A stretch of DNA of 33,972 nt from Gammaproteobacteria bacterium (GTDB taxonomy: Bacteria > Pseudomonadota > Gammaproteobacteria > GCF-002020875), in the NCBI GenBank assembly GCA_018648825.1, contig JABGQL010000083.1:1-33972 (forward strand), read 5' to 3'. Position numbers and translations under genes: made by a program. The notes beneath the pieces were generated by a model. The model saw only the letters and a program-made list of their open reading frames with translations. It was not told the origin of the DNA and searched no databases. This document shows, piece by piece, positions 1-7,739 of this stretch; within the stretch, counting starts at the first letter, position 1, and each line of letters begins with the position of its first letter.

Positions 1-54
<54 letters not shown>

Positions 55-72
55 GATTTTTATTACTAAGTA

Positions 73-1893
73 TTAATTTGCATCCAGATAGCTTTCTAGT
101 TTATCAGAGCGAGAAGGGTGGCGCAGCTTACGTAGTGCCTTGGCCTCAATCTGACGGATACGCTCACGGGTAACGTCAAACTGTTTACCGACCTCTTCCA
201 GTGTGTGGTCGGTATTCATGTCGATACCGAAGCGCATGCGCAGTACCTTGGCTTCGCGAGGGGTCAATCCAGAAAGTACGTTCTGTACATCTTCAGAGAG
301 TCCAATGGTGGTTGCGGACTGGTCAGGCTGTATCACATTGGTATCTTCGATAAAGTCCCCAAGATTGGAGTCTTCATCGTCACCAATCGGAGTCTCTGTA
401 GAGATCGGCTCTTTGGCGATCTTCAGTACCTTGCGGATCTTATCCTCAGGGATCTCCATCTTCTCAGCCAGCTCCTCTGGAGTTGGTTCACGCCCCATCT
501 CCTGCAGTAGTTGGCGCTGAATGCGGTTGAGCTTGTTGATGGTCTCGATCATATGTACCGGAATACGGATGGTACGTGCCTGATCTGCAATCGAGCGGGT
601 GATCGCCTGACGAATCCACCAAGTAGCGTAGGTGGAGAACTTAAAGCCGCGACGATACTCGAATTTGTCTACGGCCTTCATCAGGCCGATATTGCCCTCT
701 TGAATTAGGTCGAGGAACTGTAGTCCGCGGTTGGTATATTTCTTGGCGATGGAGATTACCAGTCGTAGATTGGCCTCAATCATCTCCTTTTTGGCGCGGC
801 GTGCTTTGCCTTCACCAATCGACATCATGCGGTTGATCTCTTTTAAGCGATTAATAGAGATACCGCATTCGTCTTCGAGGTTGAGCAGCTTCTTCTGTGC
901 GCGCAAGATGTCGCGGGAGTAGCGTTTCAGTGTGGCAGAGTGCTTCTTCTTTGCGGCAACCTGTTTGTTGAGCCACTCCAGATTGGTCTCATTCTTGGGG
1001 AAGGAGGTGATGAAGTCCTTGCGGGGCATTCCAGAGCGGTCTACAGCCAGCGTCATGATGGTGCGCTCGTTCTCGCGTACCTTTGTCATGTCGTTGCGGA
1101 TATCGACAACCAGGCGATCCAATAGTTTAGGGACCAACTTACACTGCATGAACATGTCTGCAATTTCACGACGGATCTCATCACTCTTCTCGTGTTCTCT
1201 GCCGTTGTTTTTCTCGCAGATCTCCAGCTTCTTCGCCAGATCTGCAATGCCTTGCAGGCGACCTGTCATCATCTCTGGTGGTGGTCCGGTGAATCCCTCC
1301 TCCTCGACCTTGTTGCCATTGGCATCCGTAGTGGGTGGAGTGGCTTTGGGGGGTTCAGGGCAGAAGTCACAAAGCCCGGTGATGACGGTGCTTAGCTCCT
1401 GATCTCCGCTGCTTACCTTGTCATACTCTTTTAGTAGCTCTTGAATGGTGCTGGGATAGAGTGCCAGTGCATTCATCATTTGGCGCATACCCGCCTCGAT
1501 GCGCTTGGCGATGGCGATCTCGCCCTCGCGGGTCAGTAGGTCTACAGAGCCCATCTCACGCATATACATGCGCACAGGGTCAGTGGTGCGCCCCGCTTCC
1601 CCCTCGGCGGAGAGCAGTACAGATGCGGCCTCAGCGGCGGCCTCCTCATCGGTATCGTCATTGGATGCGCCGCTCTCACCAGTGATGAGCAGGTTCTCTT
1701 CGTCTGGTGCTTTTTCCAGTACATTGATCCCCATAGAGTTGATTACGCTAATAACGTTCTCAATCTCGTCGGTGTCTGTTACATCGCTGGGAAGATGATC
1801 GTTGATCTCGCCATAGGTTAGGTAACCCTGCTCCTTACCTTTGGCAATGAGGTTTTTGATCTCGTTTTCTTCAGCTTTTGGTGTTTGTGACAT
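73..1893 (-). CDS. rpoD: RNA polymerase primary sigma factor RpoD (sigma-70)
   Basis: The 606-residue product is the housekeeping sigma factor that directs RNA polymerase to -10/-35 promoters. It is close in length to E. coli RpoD (613 aa). Visible parts are region 1.1 (residues about 1-80), the acidic linker, region 1.2 beginning [14 protein letters not shown], the large non-conserved region, and regions 2.1-2.4 containing [20 protein letters not shown] and [20 protein letters not shown]. Region 4.2 has the -35 reading helix ([19 protein letters not shown]) near the C-terminus. It is the last protein gene of the rpsU-yqeY-dnaG-rpoD cluster, with 87 bp to dnaG. Nothing in it looks damaged. 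Confidence 0.99.
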   Translation of the reverse strand: MSQTPKAEENEIKNLIAKGKEQGYLTYGEINDHLPSDVTDTDEIENVISVINSMGINVLEKAPDEENLLITGESGASNDDTDEEAAAEAASVLLSAEGEAGRTTDPVRMYMREMGSVDLLTREGEIAIAKRIEAGMRQMMNALALYPSTIQELLKEYDKVSSGDQELSTVITGLCDFCPEPPKATPPTTDANGNKVEEEGFTGPPPEMMTGRLQGIADLAKKLEICEKNNGREHEKSDEIRREIADMFMQCKLVPKLLDRLVVDIRNDMTKVRENERTIMTLAVDRSGMPRKDFITSFPKNETNLEWLNKQVAAKKKHSATLKRYSRDILRAQKKLLNLEDECGISINRLKEINRMMSIGEGKARRAKKEMIEANLRLVISIAKKYTNRGLQFLDLIQEGNIGLMKAVDKFEYRRGFKFSTYATWWIRQAITRSIADQARTIRIPVHMIETINKLNRIQRQLLQEMGREPTPEELAEKMEIPEDKIRKVLKIAKEPISTETPIGDDEDSNLGDFIEDTNVIQPDQSATTIGLSEDVQNVLSGLTPREAKVLRMRFGIDMNTDHTLEEVGKQFDVTRERIRQIEAKALRKLRHPSRSDKLESYLDAN

Positions 1894-1980
1894 ACAGTAT
1901 GAAACCCTACGGATGAGGTGGATCGGTAGAAAAAGGACCGCGTATTTTACACTAAGTGGAGCTAAAAGGGGAGTGCTAAT

Positions 1981-3729
1981 TTATTGGGCAGAAAGTAGCT
2001 GTTGAAGTTTTGTGCGCTCCTCAGCAGAGAGTTCGTTAAGTGGTCGGCTGTAGAGGCTTTCGGTTAGCTGATCTCTGGAGAGAGCGAGTAGCTGTTTTAT
2101 GGCGCCTTGAAACTCATGCTCAATCCCCTCTTCAGGAATGGGTGGATTCCATTGGGCCACTTTGTGTAAGACCCCCTCTGACTCGCGCCCCCGCCAACGC
2201 TCCAGTAGTGCGGCGGGAGTTAGATTAGGGTGCTGTTGTAAGGTCTCGATCACCTCAATTAGCAGTGGTATGCCGGGGCCATCAATCTGCTTGAGCGGCT
2301 CTAATTCGGTGATCTGCTCGATTAGATGGGGGTTGTGGAGTAGGGCAGAGAGTGCAGTGCGTACCGGTGAGGGGGATTGTCCACGCTGGTTGCTTGATGC
2401 CTGTTTAGTGCGGGTAGCGGGTTTGGGGATGTCTGGCTCTAGTAGGTGACCAGAAATGGTCTCCTCCTCTAGGTCAACCAGATTAGAGAGCTGTTTGAAC
2501 ATCATCTCACGGAACATCCCTGCTGGTAGACGAGAAAGTTTGGGGCGTGCCAGTGATACCAGCTTGGCGCGCCCATCCAGAGAGTGGATGTCCGCCTGCT
2601 GCTCCAGCTGGGCAAAAAAGAATTGGGAGAGTGGAATGGCCTCACTGATGCGTTGTTCAAACTGTTGTGTGCCCTCTGTGCGTACCAGTGAGTCGGGGTC
2701 CTCCCCGTCAGGTAGAAACATAAACAGGACTTCACGCCCATCACGCAGCAGGGGAATGGCAGTATCCATCGCCTTGACTGCAGCATCACGTCCCGCGCGG
2801 TCACCATCAAAGCAGAAGACGATACGGCTGATGCTGCGAAATAGCTGGTTGAGGTGGTCCGGTGTAGTGGCGGTGCCCAAGGTAGCGACACTATAGCGGA
2901 TACCAAATTGCGCCAGTGCCACTACATCCATATATCCTTCAACCACCAGTGCTTGGGTTAGATTGCGGTTGTTCTTGCGAGCCTGATAGAGGCCGTATAG
3001 CTCCTGCCCTTTGTGGAAGAGTGGACTCTCTGGGGAGTTGAGGTATTTGGGTTTATCATCCCCCAGTACCCGCCCACCAAAACCGATGACGCGACCACGG
3101 GTGTCATGGATGGGGAAGATGATGCGGTTGCGAAAGCGGTCATAGTGGCCGCCGTTCTCTTTCTCGATCAACATGCCGGTGCGGGTCAGCTGTTGCGTGG
3201 TGTTATTGTCTTCTCCAATCGCCTCATGCAGATGGCTCCACCCCTCTGGGGCAAAGCCCAACCCATAGCGGGCTGCGATCTCTCCGCTCAGTCCGCGCTG
3301 TTTTAGATACGCGATTGCGCTCTCTTTTTGGGGGTGAGATTTGAGCTGCTGTTTGTACCAGTCGCTGACCTGCTCCATCAAGCTGAATAGTGGGGCAAGG
3401 TTCTCTCGGGGCTTGTCGTTCTCATCCTCATCGCGCGGAACCTCTGTCCCTGCCTTGGCAGCCAAATCTTCGACCGCCTCAGGGAAGGGCATATTTTCAT
3501 ACTCCATCAAAAAGCCGATGGCGGTGCCATGGGCGCCGCAACCAAAGCAGTGATAGAACTGTTTAACTTGGCTGACAGTAAAGGAGGGGGTTTTCTCGTG
3601 GTGAAAGGGGCAGCAGGCTTGGAACTCGCGTCCTTTCTTGATGAGTGGGACGCGCGCGTCGATCACATCGACAATGTCGGTGCGGGCGAGTAGTTCATCA
3701 ATAAAGGTAGAGGGTATGCGACCAGCCAT
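1981..3729 (-). CDS. dnaG: DNA primase DnaG
   Basis: This 582-residue protein makes RNA primers for replication forks and works with the DnaB helicase. The N-terminal CHC2-type zinc module is visible, with ligands C40, H43, C61 and C64 in CPFHHEKTPSF and YHCFGCGAHG. The central Toprim core has the catalytic glutamate in VVEGYMDVVAL and the DxD motif in FCFDGDRAGRDAA. The remaining C-terminal region (from about residue 440) is the helicase-interacting part. The start MAGRIPSTFIDELL matches the conserved N-terminus of the family. It lies 43 bp downstream of yqeY, and a small hairpin sits just before the start codon. Confidence 0.99.
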   Translation of the reverse strand: MAGRIPSTFIDELLARTDIVDVIDARVPLIKKGREFQACCPFHHEKTPSFTVSQVKQFYHCFGCGAHGTAIGFLMEYENMPFPEAVEDLAAKAGTEVPRDEDENDKPRENLAPLFSLMEQVSDWYKQQLKSHPQKESAIAYLKQRGLSGEIAARYGLGFAPEGWSHLHEAIGEDNNTTQQLTRTGMLIEKENGGHYDRFRNRIIFPIHDTRGRVIGFGGRVLGDDKPKYLNSPESPLFHKGQELYGLYQARKNNRNLTQALVVEGYMDVVALAQFGIRYSVATLGTATTPDHLNQLFRSISRIVFCFDGDRAGRDAAVKAMDTAIPLLRDGREVLFMFLPDGEDPDSLVRTEGTQQFEQRISEAIPLSQFFFAQLEQQADIHSLDGRAKLVSLARPKLSRLPAGMFREMMFKQLSNLVDLEEETISGHLLEPDIPKPATRTKQASSNQRGQSPSPVRTALSALLHNPHLIEQITELEPLKQIDGPGIPLLIEVIETLQQHPNLTPAALLERWRGRESEGVLHKVAQWNPPIPEEGIEHEFQGAIKQLLALSRDQLTESLYSRPLNELSAEERTKLQQLLSAQ

Positions 3730-3740
3730 GCGAGAAGCTT

Positions 3741-3755
3741 AGCATAGAGTATGCT
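3741..3755 (-). other. Hairpin in the yqeY-dnaG spacer
   Basis: AGCATA at 3741-3746 pairs perfectly with TATGCT at 3750-3755 across a 3-nt loop, within the 43-bp gap, 12 bp upstream of the dnaG start codon. No U-run follows, so it is not an intrinsic terminator. It could be an RNA processing or translation-control element of the polycistronic transcript; that role is inference. Confidence 0.4.
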
Positions 3756-3772
3756 GGCTTTAAGGGGCTGAA

Positions 3773-4216
3773 CTAGCCCAGTAGGGCTTTGATCTTACCG
3801 CTGAGTTGCCCCATATCGGCACGGCCTTGTGCTTTGGGTTTGATAATCCCCATGACCTTGCCCATCTCTTTCATCGAGGTTGCACCGCTCTCGGCGATGG
3901 CAGCCTTGATCATCTCTTCGATCTCATCGTCAGAGAGCTGCTCAGGCATATACTCCTGAATGACAGTAACCTCTGCAATCTCAACAGCGGCTAAGTCATC
4001 ACGTCCAGCCGCTTCATACTGGCTGATGGAGTCCCGACGCTGCTTGACCATCTTGTCGAGGATGGCGAGCATGCGTGGCTCATCCACCTCAATACGCTCG
4101 TCGACCTCAATCTGCTTTACGGTTGCAGTGATCATACGCAAAATTTTGAGGCGCTCTTTGTCTTTCGCGCGCATCGCGTCTTTTACATTGGCGTTGATCT
4201 GTTCGAGTGTAGACAT
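3773..4216 (-). CDS. yqeY: GatB/YqeY-domain protein
   Basis: This 147-residue protein is a YqeY family member, a small all-helical protein related to the tRNA-binding tail of the GatB amidotransferase subunit. The family pattern is clear: the start MSTLEQINANVKDAMRAKDK, then RLKILRMITATVKQIEVDER, the stretch VIQEYMPEQLSDDEIEEMI, and the end GKVMGIIKPKAQGRADM. The precise biochemical role of free-standing YqeY is not settled. It lies between rpsU and dnaG, an arrangement common in proteobacteria other than the enterics. There is no convincing Shine-Dalgarno sequence before the start, so translation may depend on coupling to rpsU or on the leader structure. Confidence 0.95.
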   Translation of the reverse strand: MSTLEQINANVKDAMRAKDKERLKILRMITATVKQIEVDERIEVDEPRMLAILDKMVKQRRDSISQYEAAGRDDLAAVEIAEVTVIQEYMPEQLSDDEIEEMIKAAIAESGATSMKEMGKVMGIIKPKAQGRADMGQLSGKIKALLG

Positions 4217-4248
4217 TGCGTTTGACTCTAGATGGTTTTACTAAAGGT

Positions 4249-4264
4249 GGCTTTTATTAAAGCC
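4249..4264 (-). other. Hairpin in the rpsU-yqeY spacer
   Basis: GGCTTT at 4249-4254 and AAAGCC at 4259-4264 form a 6-bp stem with a 4-nt loop in the 54-bp gap after the rpsU stop codon. It lacks a following U-run on the transcribed strand. A processing site or partial attenuator that lets rpsU be expressed above dnaG would fit the known behaviour of this operon in E. coli, but here it is inference. Confidence 0.4.
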
Positions 4265-4270
4265 AACTCT

Positions 4271-4501
4271 TTAGCGTGACAGCAGACCGCGGTTGCGACG
4301 CATGGTGCTACGCTCGCGAGACACACGCTTCTGAGTGCGCTTTACAGCAGCAGCAGATTTGCGCTTGCGAACCTGTGTTGGTTTTTCATAGAACTCACGC
4401 TCACGGGCCTCGGCTACTGTGCCGGCCTTCTCTACAGCACGCTTGAAGCGGCGCAGGGCATAATCAAAGTTCTCGTTTTCTCGTACTCGTATACTTGGCA
4501 T
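4271..4501 (-). CDS. rpsU: 30S ribosomal protein S21
   Basis: The 76-residue very basic protein is S21 of the small ribosomal subunit, needed for efficient initiation on natural mRNAs. It shows the family pattern throughout: the start [21 protein letters not shown], then the lysine/arginine-rich tail [16 protein letters not shown] ending RRNRGLLSR. Length is normal (E. coli 71 aa). It is the first gene of the macromolecular synthesis operon. An AAGGAT Shine-Dalgarno sequence precedes the ATG, and a strong sigma70 promoter lies about 50 bp upstream. Confidence 0.98.
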   Translation of the reverse strand: MPSIRVRENENFDYALRRFKRAVEKAGTVAEAREREFYEKPTQVRKRKSAAAVKRTQKRVSRERSTMRRNRGLLSR

Positions 4502-4549
4502 TCTGGTTGTATCCTTGAAGTTTCAACCGTTTTCAATAAAGAGCCGCGC

Positions 4550-4578
4550 ATTATACGGATCTGTGGAGGGGCGTGCAA
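4550..4578 (-). promoter_or_regulatory. Sigma70 promoter of rpsU-yqeY-dnaG-rpoD
   Basis: On the minus strand a -35 TTGCAC (4578-4573), a spacer of exactly 17 bp and a perfect -10 TATAAT (4555-4550) precede rpsU by about 50 bp. The -35 hexamer overlaps the ligE start codon on the opposite strand, so heavy transcription from here may interfere with divergent ligE expression. Confidence 0.8.
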
Positions 4579-5429
4579 TGATTAAGATGATAAAAGTTAT
4601 TTTACTGGGGGTTTTCTGCTGGAGTTGGGTTTTACCCCTCTATGCGCAGGCTGCTTGGGCTGATCCCCTGCTGGCCAAAGTCTATAAAGAGGAGCTGGAT
4701 CTGTCGCAGTGGTGGGTGAGTGAGAAGCTGGATGGGGTGCGTGCGATCTGGGATGGGCAGCAGCTACGCTTTCGTAGTGGGCGAGTGATACAGGCACCAG
4801 CATGGTATACCCAAGATTTTCCAGCGCAGCCGATGGATGGGGAGTTGTGGATGGGGCGAGGCACCTTTGAGCAGACCTCGGCGGCGGTGCGGCGTAAACA
4901 GCCGCAAGATGAGCCGTGGCGCAGGATTCATTATCGACTGTTTGAACTGCCTGCTGCAAAAGGGACCTTTACCCAGCGGGTTGAACAGATGCAGAGCCTT
5001 ACCCATCAGCTACAAATTTCGTGGTTGCAGCCCATTCCACAGCAACGGGTTAGCAATAGAGAGGCTCTATTCCGATGGTTGGAGCGTGTGGTTGAGGAGG
5101 GAGGGGAAGGGCTGATGCTGCATCGCGCAGACTCTCTCTATCATGGGGGCAGAAGCGGTGACCTGCTCAAATTGAAAGCATGGCAGGATGCAGAGGCAAC
5201 GGTGGTAGAGATCATGCCGGGTCAAGGCAAGTACCGTGGGATGATGGGGGCGTTACGGGTAGAGGATGCGCAGGGGCGGCAGTTTCGTATTGGCAGTGGC
5301 TTCAGTGATCAAGAGAGGCAAAATCCTCCCGCGCTGGGCAGTCTGATCACCTATAAATATACCGGTACAACAGGGAGGGGGCTGCCGCGATTCGCATCAT
5401 TTTTGCGGTTGCGCCAAGGGCCAGAGTAG
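4578..5429 (+). CDS. ligE: Secreted ATP-dependent DNA ligase (LigE type)
   Basis: The 283-residue protein is a minimal ATP-dependent DNA ligase, sealing nicks through a lysyl-AMP intermediate. The nucleotidyltransferase motif I is EKLDGVRAIWDG, with catalytic K50. Later motifs include DGELWMGRG and GEGLMLHRADSLYHGGRSGD, followed by DLLKLKAWQDAEATV, and a compact OB-fold tail. A signal peptide is visible (MIKMIKVILLGVFCWSWVLPLYAQA), so it probably acts in the periplasm, where LigE enzymes are proposed to repair incoming DNA during natural transformation. The start at 4578 was chosen over an in-frame ATG 63 bp upstream because it has a GGAGGGG ribosome site and exposes the signal peptide. It converges with jetD with no gap. 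Confidence 0.93.
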   Translation: MIKMIKVILLGVFCWSWVLPLYAQAAWADPLLAKVYKEELDLSQWWVSEKLDGVRAIWDGQQLRFRSGRVIQAPAWYTQDFPAQPMDGELWMGRGTFEQTSAAVRRKQPQDEPWRRIHYRLFELPAAKGTFTQRVEQMQSLTHQLQISWLQPIPQQRVSNREALFRWLERVVEEGGEGLMLHRADSLYHGGRSGDLLKLKAWQDAEATVVEIMPGQGKYRGMMGALRVEDAQGRQFRIGSGFSDQERQNPPALGSLITYKYTGTTGRGLPRFASFLRLRQGPE

Positions 5430-6638
5430 TTACCCGTTCTCTTCTGGGTTTTGCAGTCTGCTCAAGGCTTGGCAGAGGGAAGTGTAACCGATTCGTTCTT
5501 GTTCTAGCCTCAGTTGGGGGGCAAGCTCCTGTTTAAGTAATAACTGGTAGAGAGCCTGTTCCTCCTCGGTCAGTAGAGGCAGAGTGCGTTGAGTCGGTGT
5601 CTGCTCCTCGCCCCAGAAGGCGCGGTGGTCGAGCAGTGTCTGCCTCTCCATCAGTATGGAGTGGGTCTGTGGTAGATAGTGGCGAACCTGTTCCAGCATG
5701 GCAAAACCGTGGGTATCAATATCGCCCCAGTAGGTGATTGAGCGTTGCTTGAGCCACTCCACTTGTTGCAGCAGTTGCAGCCCATAACCGAGCCCAAAAA
5801 TGACCAGACTTTTGGGGTATGGAGGAAAGGCCAGCCCATTGATCTCATTCTCGGTGATGAAGACATGCTCCACAGCAACCCGAAGCTCGGCAAACTGCTC
5901 AACCGGTATGCTGATGTCGGTGAGTCCTGCGATGGCTAAGGTTGGATCAAGGATACGGAAGCGGATCAGTGTGGTTTTAGGGGTAAAGCCATAGCGCTGC
6001 TCAAATGCCCGAACTCCACGTGCATCGGTGTCAACCTGCTCTGCGGGCAGTACAATATCCAACAGTTCGCTCAGTAGCGCACGGTGCTGCTCAATAAACT
6101 TGGTATCGACCCCAGCCAGATCAACCTGTCGTAGATAGCAGTGTGGACGGGGGTGAGCCTGAATCCACGCCACCACCTTGAGCAGGCGTGGCCACTCTGT
6201 CTCAAACTGGATCAGCTTGTGAGGATAGCGGATAACCCACTCCCGCAGCTCTGGGAACTGTACCAGCAGTTCACTGGAGAGGGTATGAAAACGGGCGGCC
6301 TCACGCTGTTTGCCAATAGTGCTGAGTAGATCCTGCTCCCGCTCAAACCAGACCGCAACCGGGATCTCATTGCGTCCGATCTGACGGTGATTGATGCTCT
6401 GCCACTGGATGCGGTATCCCACCCGCTGATCCCCCGCCTCCTGCTGCTGTAGCTGCTGGATCCACTGTTGTGCAGCCTCAAACTGCTCCCCCAGATCGCG
6501 ACTGTTGGGGCGCTTGAGCTGCAAGTGCAGGGGGAACAGCGCCTCGGCTGTGATCTGCGCAGCGAGAAAATCTCCACGCTTCCAGCGCTTAAGCAGCTGA
6601 CTGCGGATGGTGGTTGGGGTGGACCATGTGTTATTCAT
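5430..6638 (-). CDS. jetD: Wadjet protein JetD (DUF3322/DUF2220, Toprim-like nuclease)
   Basis: This 402-residue protein matches JetD, the nuclease subunit of type I Wadjet anti-plasmid systems. The N-terminal half (about 1-190) is the DUF3322-type arm and CAP-like region. The C-terminal DUF2220 part is Toprim-like: a conserved acidic cluster ITENEINGLAFP (E263, E265), a hydrophobic strand SLVIFGLGYG, and the metal-binding motif YWGDIDTHGF (D306, D308). These residues are intact, so it should be catalytically competent. The start at 6638 overlaps the radical SAM gene by 8 nt; a longer frame to 6749 lies inside that gene and was rejected. JetD is the last gene of the operon, separated from jetC by three extra genes, whereas jetABCD are usually contiguous. 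Confidence 0.95.
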   Translation of the reverse strand: MNNTWSTPTTIRSQLLKRWKRGDFLAAQITAEALFPLHLQLKRPNSRDLGEQFEAAQQWIQQLQQQEAGDQRVGYRIQWQSINHRQIGRNEIPVAVWFEREQDLLSTIGKQREAARFHTLSSELLVQFPELREWVIRYPHKLIQFETEWPRLLKVVAWIQAHPRPHCYLRQVDLAGVDTKFIEQHRALLSELLDIVLPAEQVDTDARGVRAFEQRYGFTPKTTLIRFRILDPTLAIAGLTDISIPVEQFAELRVAVEHVFITENEINGLAFPPYPKSLVIFGLGYGLQLLQQVEWLKQRSITYWGDIDTHGFAMLEQVRHYLPQTHSILMERQTLLDHRAFWGEEQTPTQRTLPLLTEEEQALYQLLLKQELAPQLRLEQERIGYTSLCQALSRLQNPEENG

Positions 6639-7704
6639 GATGGTACATCTTTCGACTGAATAGATGAGGGCGGTCCAGATAGTACTGTAGTCTTGGTTTG
6701 TTGTTGTAGCGATAGGTTGCTTGCAGCATAGGGAGGTAATATCGCCCATATTGCTGTTGGTAGAGTCTGTTCAGATAGCGAAAAAATTTTTCCCCATTTT
6801 GACCGTTGCTCCTGAATCTGAATGCGCTGACCTCGTCCAGATCCATATCAAAATAATCCTCTGGGGTACGAGAGGGGCTGCCCCCGACAGTCGGTTGGTA
6901 CTCCTGTACAAATGAGATCACGCCTAGGGATGCCATCCTTTTGAGAATGGCGAAGTCCTCGGAGAGGCGCGTGTTGAAGCCGTACATGATGACGACAGTG
7001 ACCTGGTTATGACCAAAGCCCTTGATGTACTCCCTTTTCTTCTCAAAAAGATCAGCTGTTTTTCTGTTGTTGCAGCTGAAGTAGATCATCCTGCGGGTAA
7101 ACCGAGAGTTCATTGAGTAAACTTGTTTCAACAGGGGGTAGTTGTCATCATTGAGGTACTGTATATCCAGTGTCTGGCTGAAGTTGATCCGGTACTCCTG
7201 CTGGATCATCTGTTCCAACAGGCTGTTTGCATTGGGAGATACGAGCAGGTTATTGTCCAGTAGCATCACATTTTTCTGCCCTTCGGGCACAAAGTCATCA
7301 AAGGTTGCAGCATTGGGGTTGAGCGCTCCCTCTTTGGGGGGGACTACGCAGAAGTGGCAGCGTTTGTTGCAGCCTCGGGTGAGGAAGCCAAGTGCATAAT
7401 GGGTGTGGTTGTAGAGGGCATAATCGGGGAAGCAGCATTCAACATCATCCGCCAAGGTGGTTTGTAGATCAATGCCAGAGCCACCGATGGTGATCTGATC
7501 TCCATAAAGCTGTTGCAGTTGTTGAATACGTTTCTGTGACTTTTTTGTGTGGAATACTACGCTGGCGAAATATTGGTCGGCCTCAACTGCTTGCAGGTTT
7601 CGCTGAAGGGATACCTCATCCCCTTGTGATTTAAAGTGGCTGCTGAGCTTCATCAAGGCAAAATTGGGTATTTTGCTGTCGATATCATAGAGTGCGATTC
7701 GCAT
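6631..7704 (-). CDS. Radical SAM protein embedded in the Wadjet operon
   Basis: The 357-residue protein has the radical SAM 4Fe-4S signature CxxxCxxC in GCNKRCHFCVVPP (C112, C116, C119). The N-terminal 100 residues (start MRIALYDIDSKIPN, then TIGGSGIDLQTTL before the cluster) resemble the B12-binding-like half found in many MiaB-like and cobalamin-linked radical SAM proteins. No DxHxxG cobalamin motif is seen, so cobalamin binding is doubtful. The family should generate a 5'-deoxyadenosyl radical; the substrate is unknown. The start is 35 bp after the SNF2 gene's stop codon, and its last codons overlap jetD by 8 nt, indicating translational coupling. I do not recognise a characterised relative in a Wadjet context. 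Confidence 0.88.
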   Translation of the reverse strand: MRIALYDIDSKIPNFALMKLSSHFKSQGDEVSLQRNLQAVEADQYFASVVFHTKKSQKRIQQLQQLYGDQITIGGSGIDLQTTLADDVECCFPDYALYNHTHYALGFLTRGCNKRCHFCVVPPKEGALNPNAATFDDFVPEGQKNVMLLDNNLLVSPNANSLLEQMIQQEYRINFSQTLDIQYLNDDNYPLLKQVYSMNSRFTRRMIYFSCNNRKTADLFEKKREYIKGFGHNQVTVVIMYGFNTRLSEDFAILKRMASLGVISFVQEYQPTVGGSPSRTPEDYFDMDLDEVSAFRFRSNGQNGEKFFRYLNRLYQQQYGRYYLPMLQATYRYNNKPRLQYYLDRPHLFSRKMYHHE

Positions 7705-7739
7705 GGTGTGGGGGAGTGGTAAGGTTAAGCGGAGTATCT

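Noticed and set aside
932-1402. Long plus-strand open frame opposite rpoD (156 codons)
   Set aside because: Lies wholly antisense to the clearly conserved rpoD; no family pattern and no ribosome site. It is a shadow of codon bias. The same applies to many frames opposite dnaG, the SNF2 gene, jetC and ftsY.
1971-1979. GAGTGCTAA, one half of a CIRCE element, between dnaG and rpoD
   Set aside because: The partner half is absent at the required 9-bp spacing (TAAGTGGAG matches poorly). A lone half-site is not evidence for HrcA control of rpoD.
4515-4577. Upstream extension of the ligase frame by 21 residues
   Set aside because: It runs through the rpsU promoter, would bury the signal peptide, and the later ATG has a good ribosome site.
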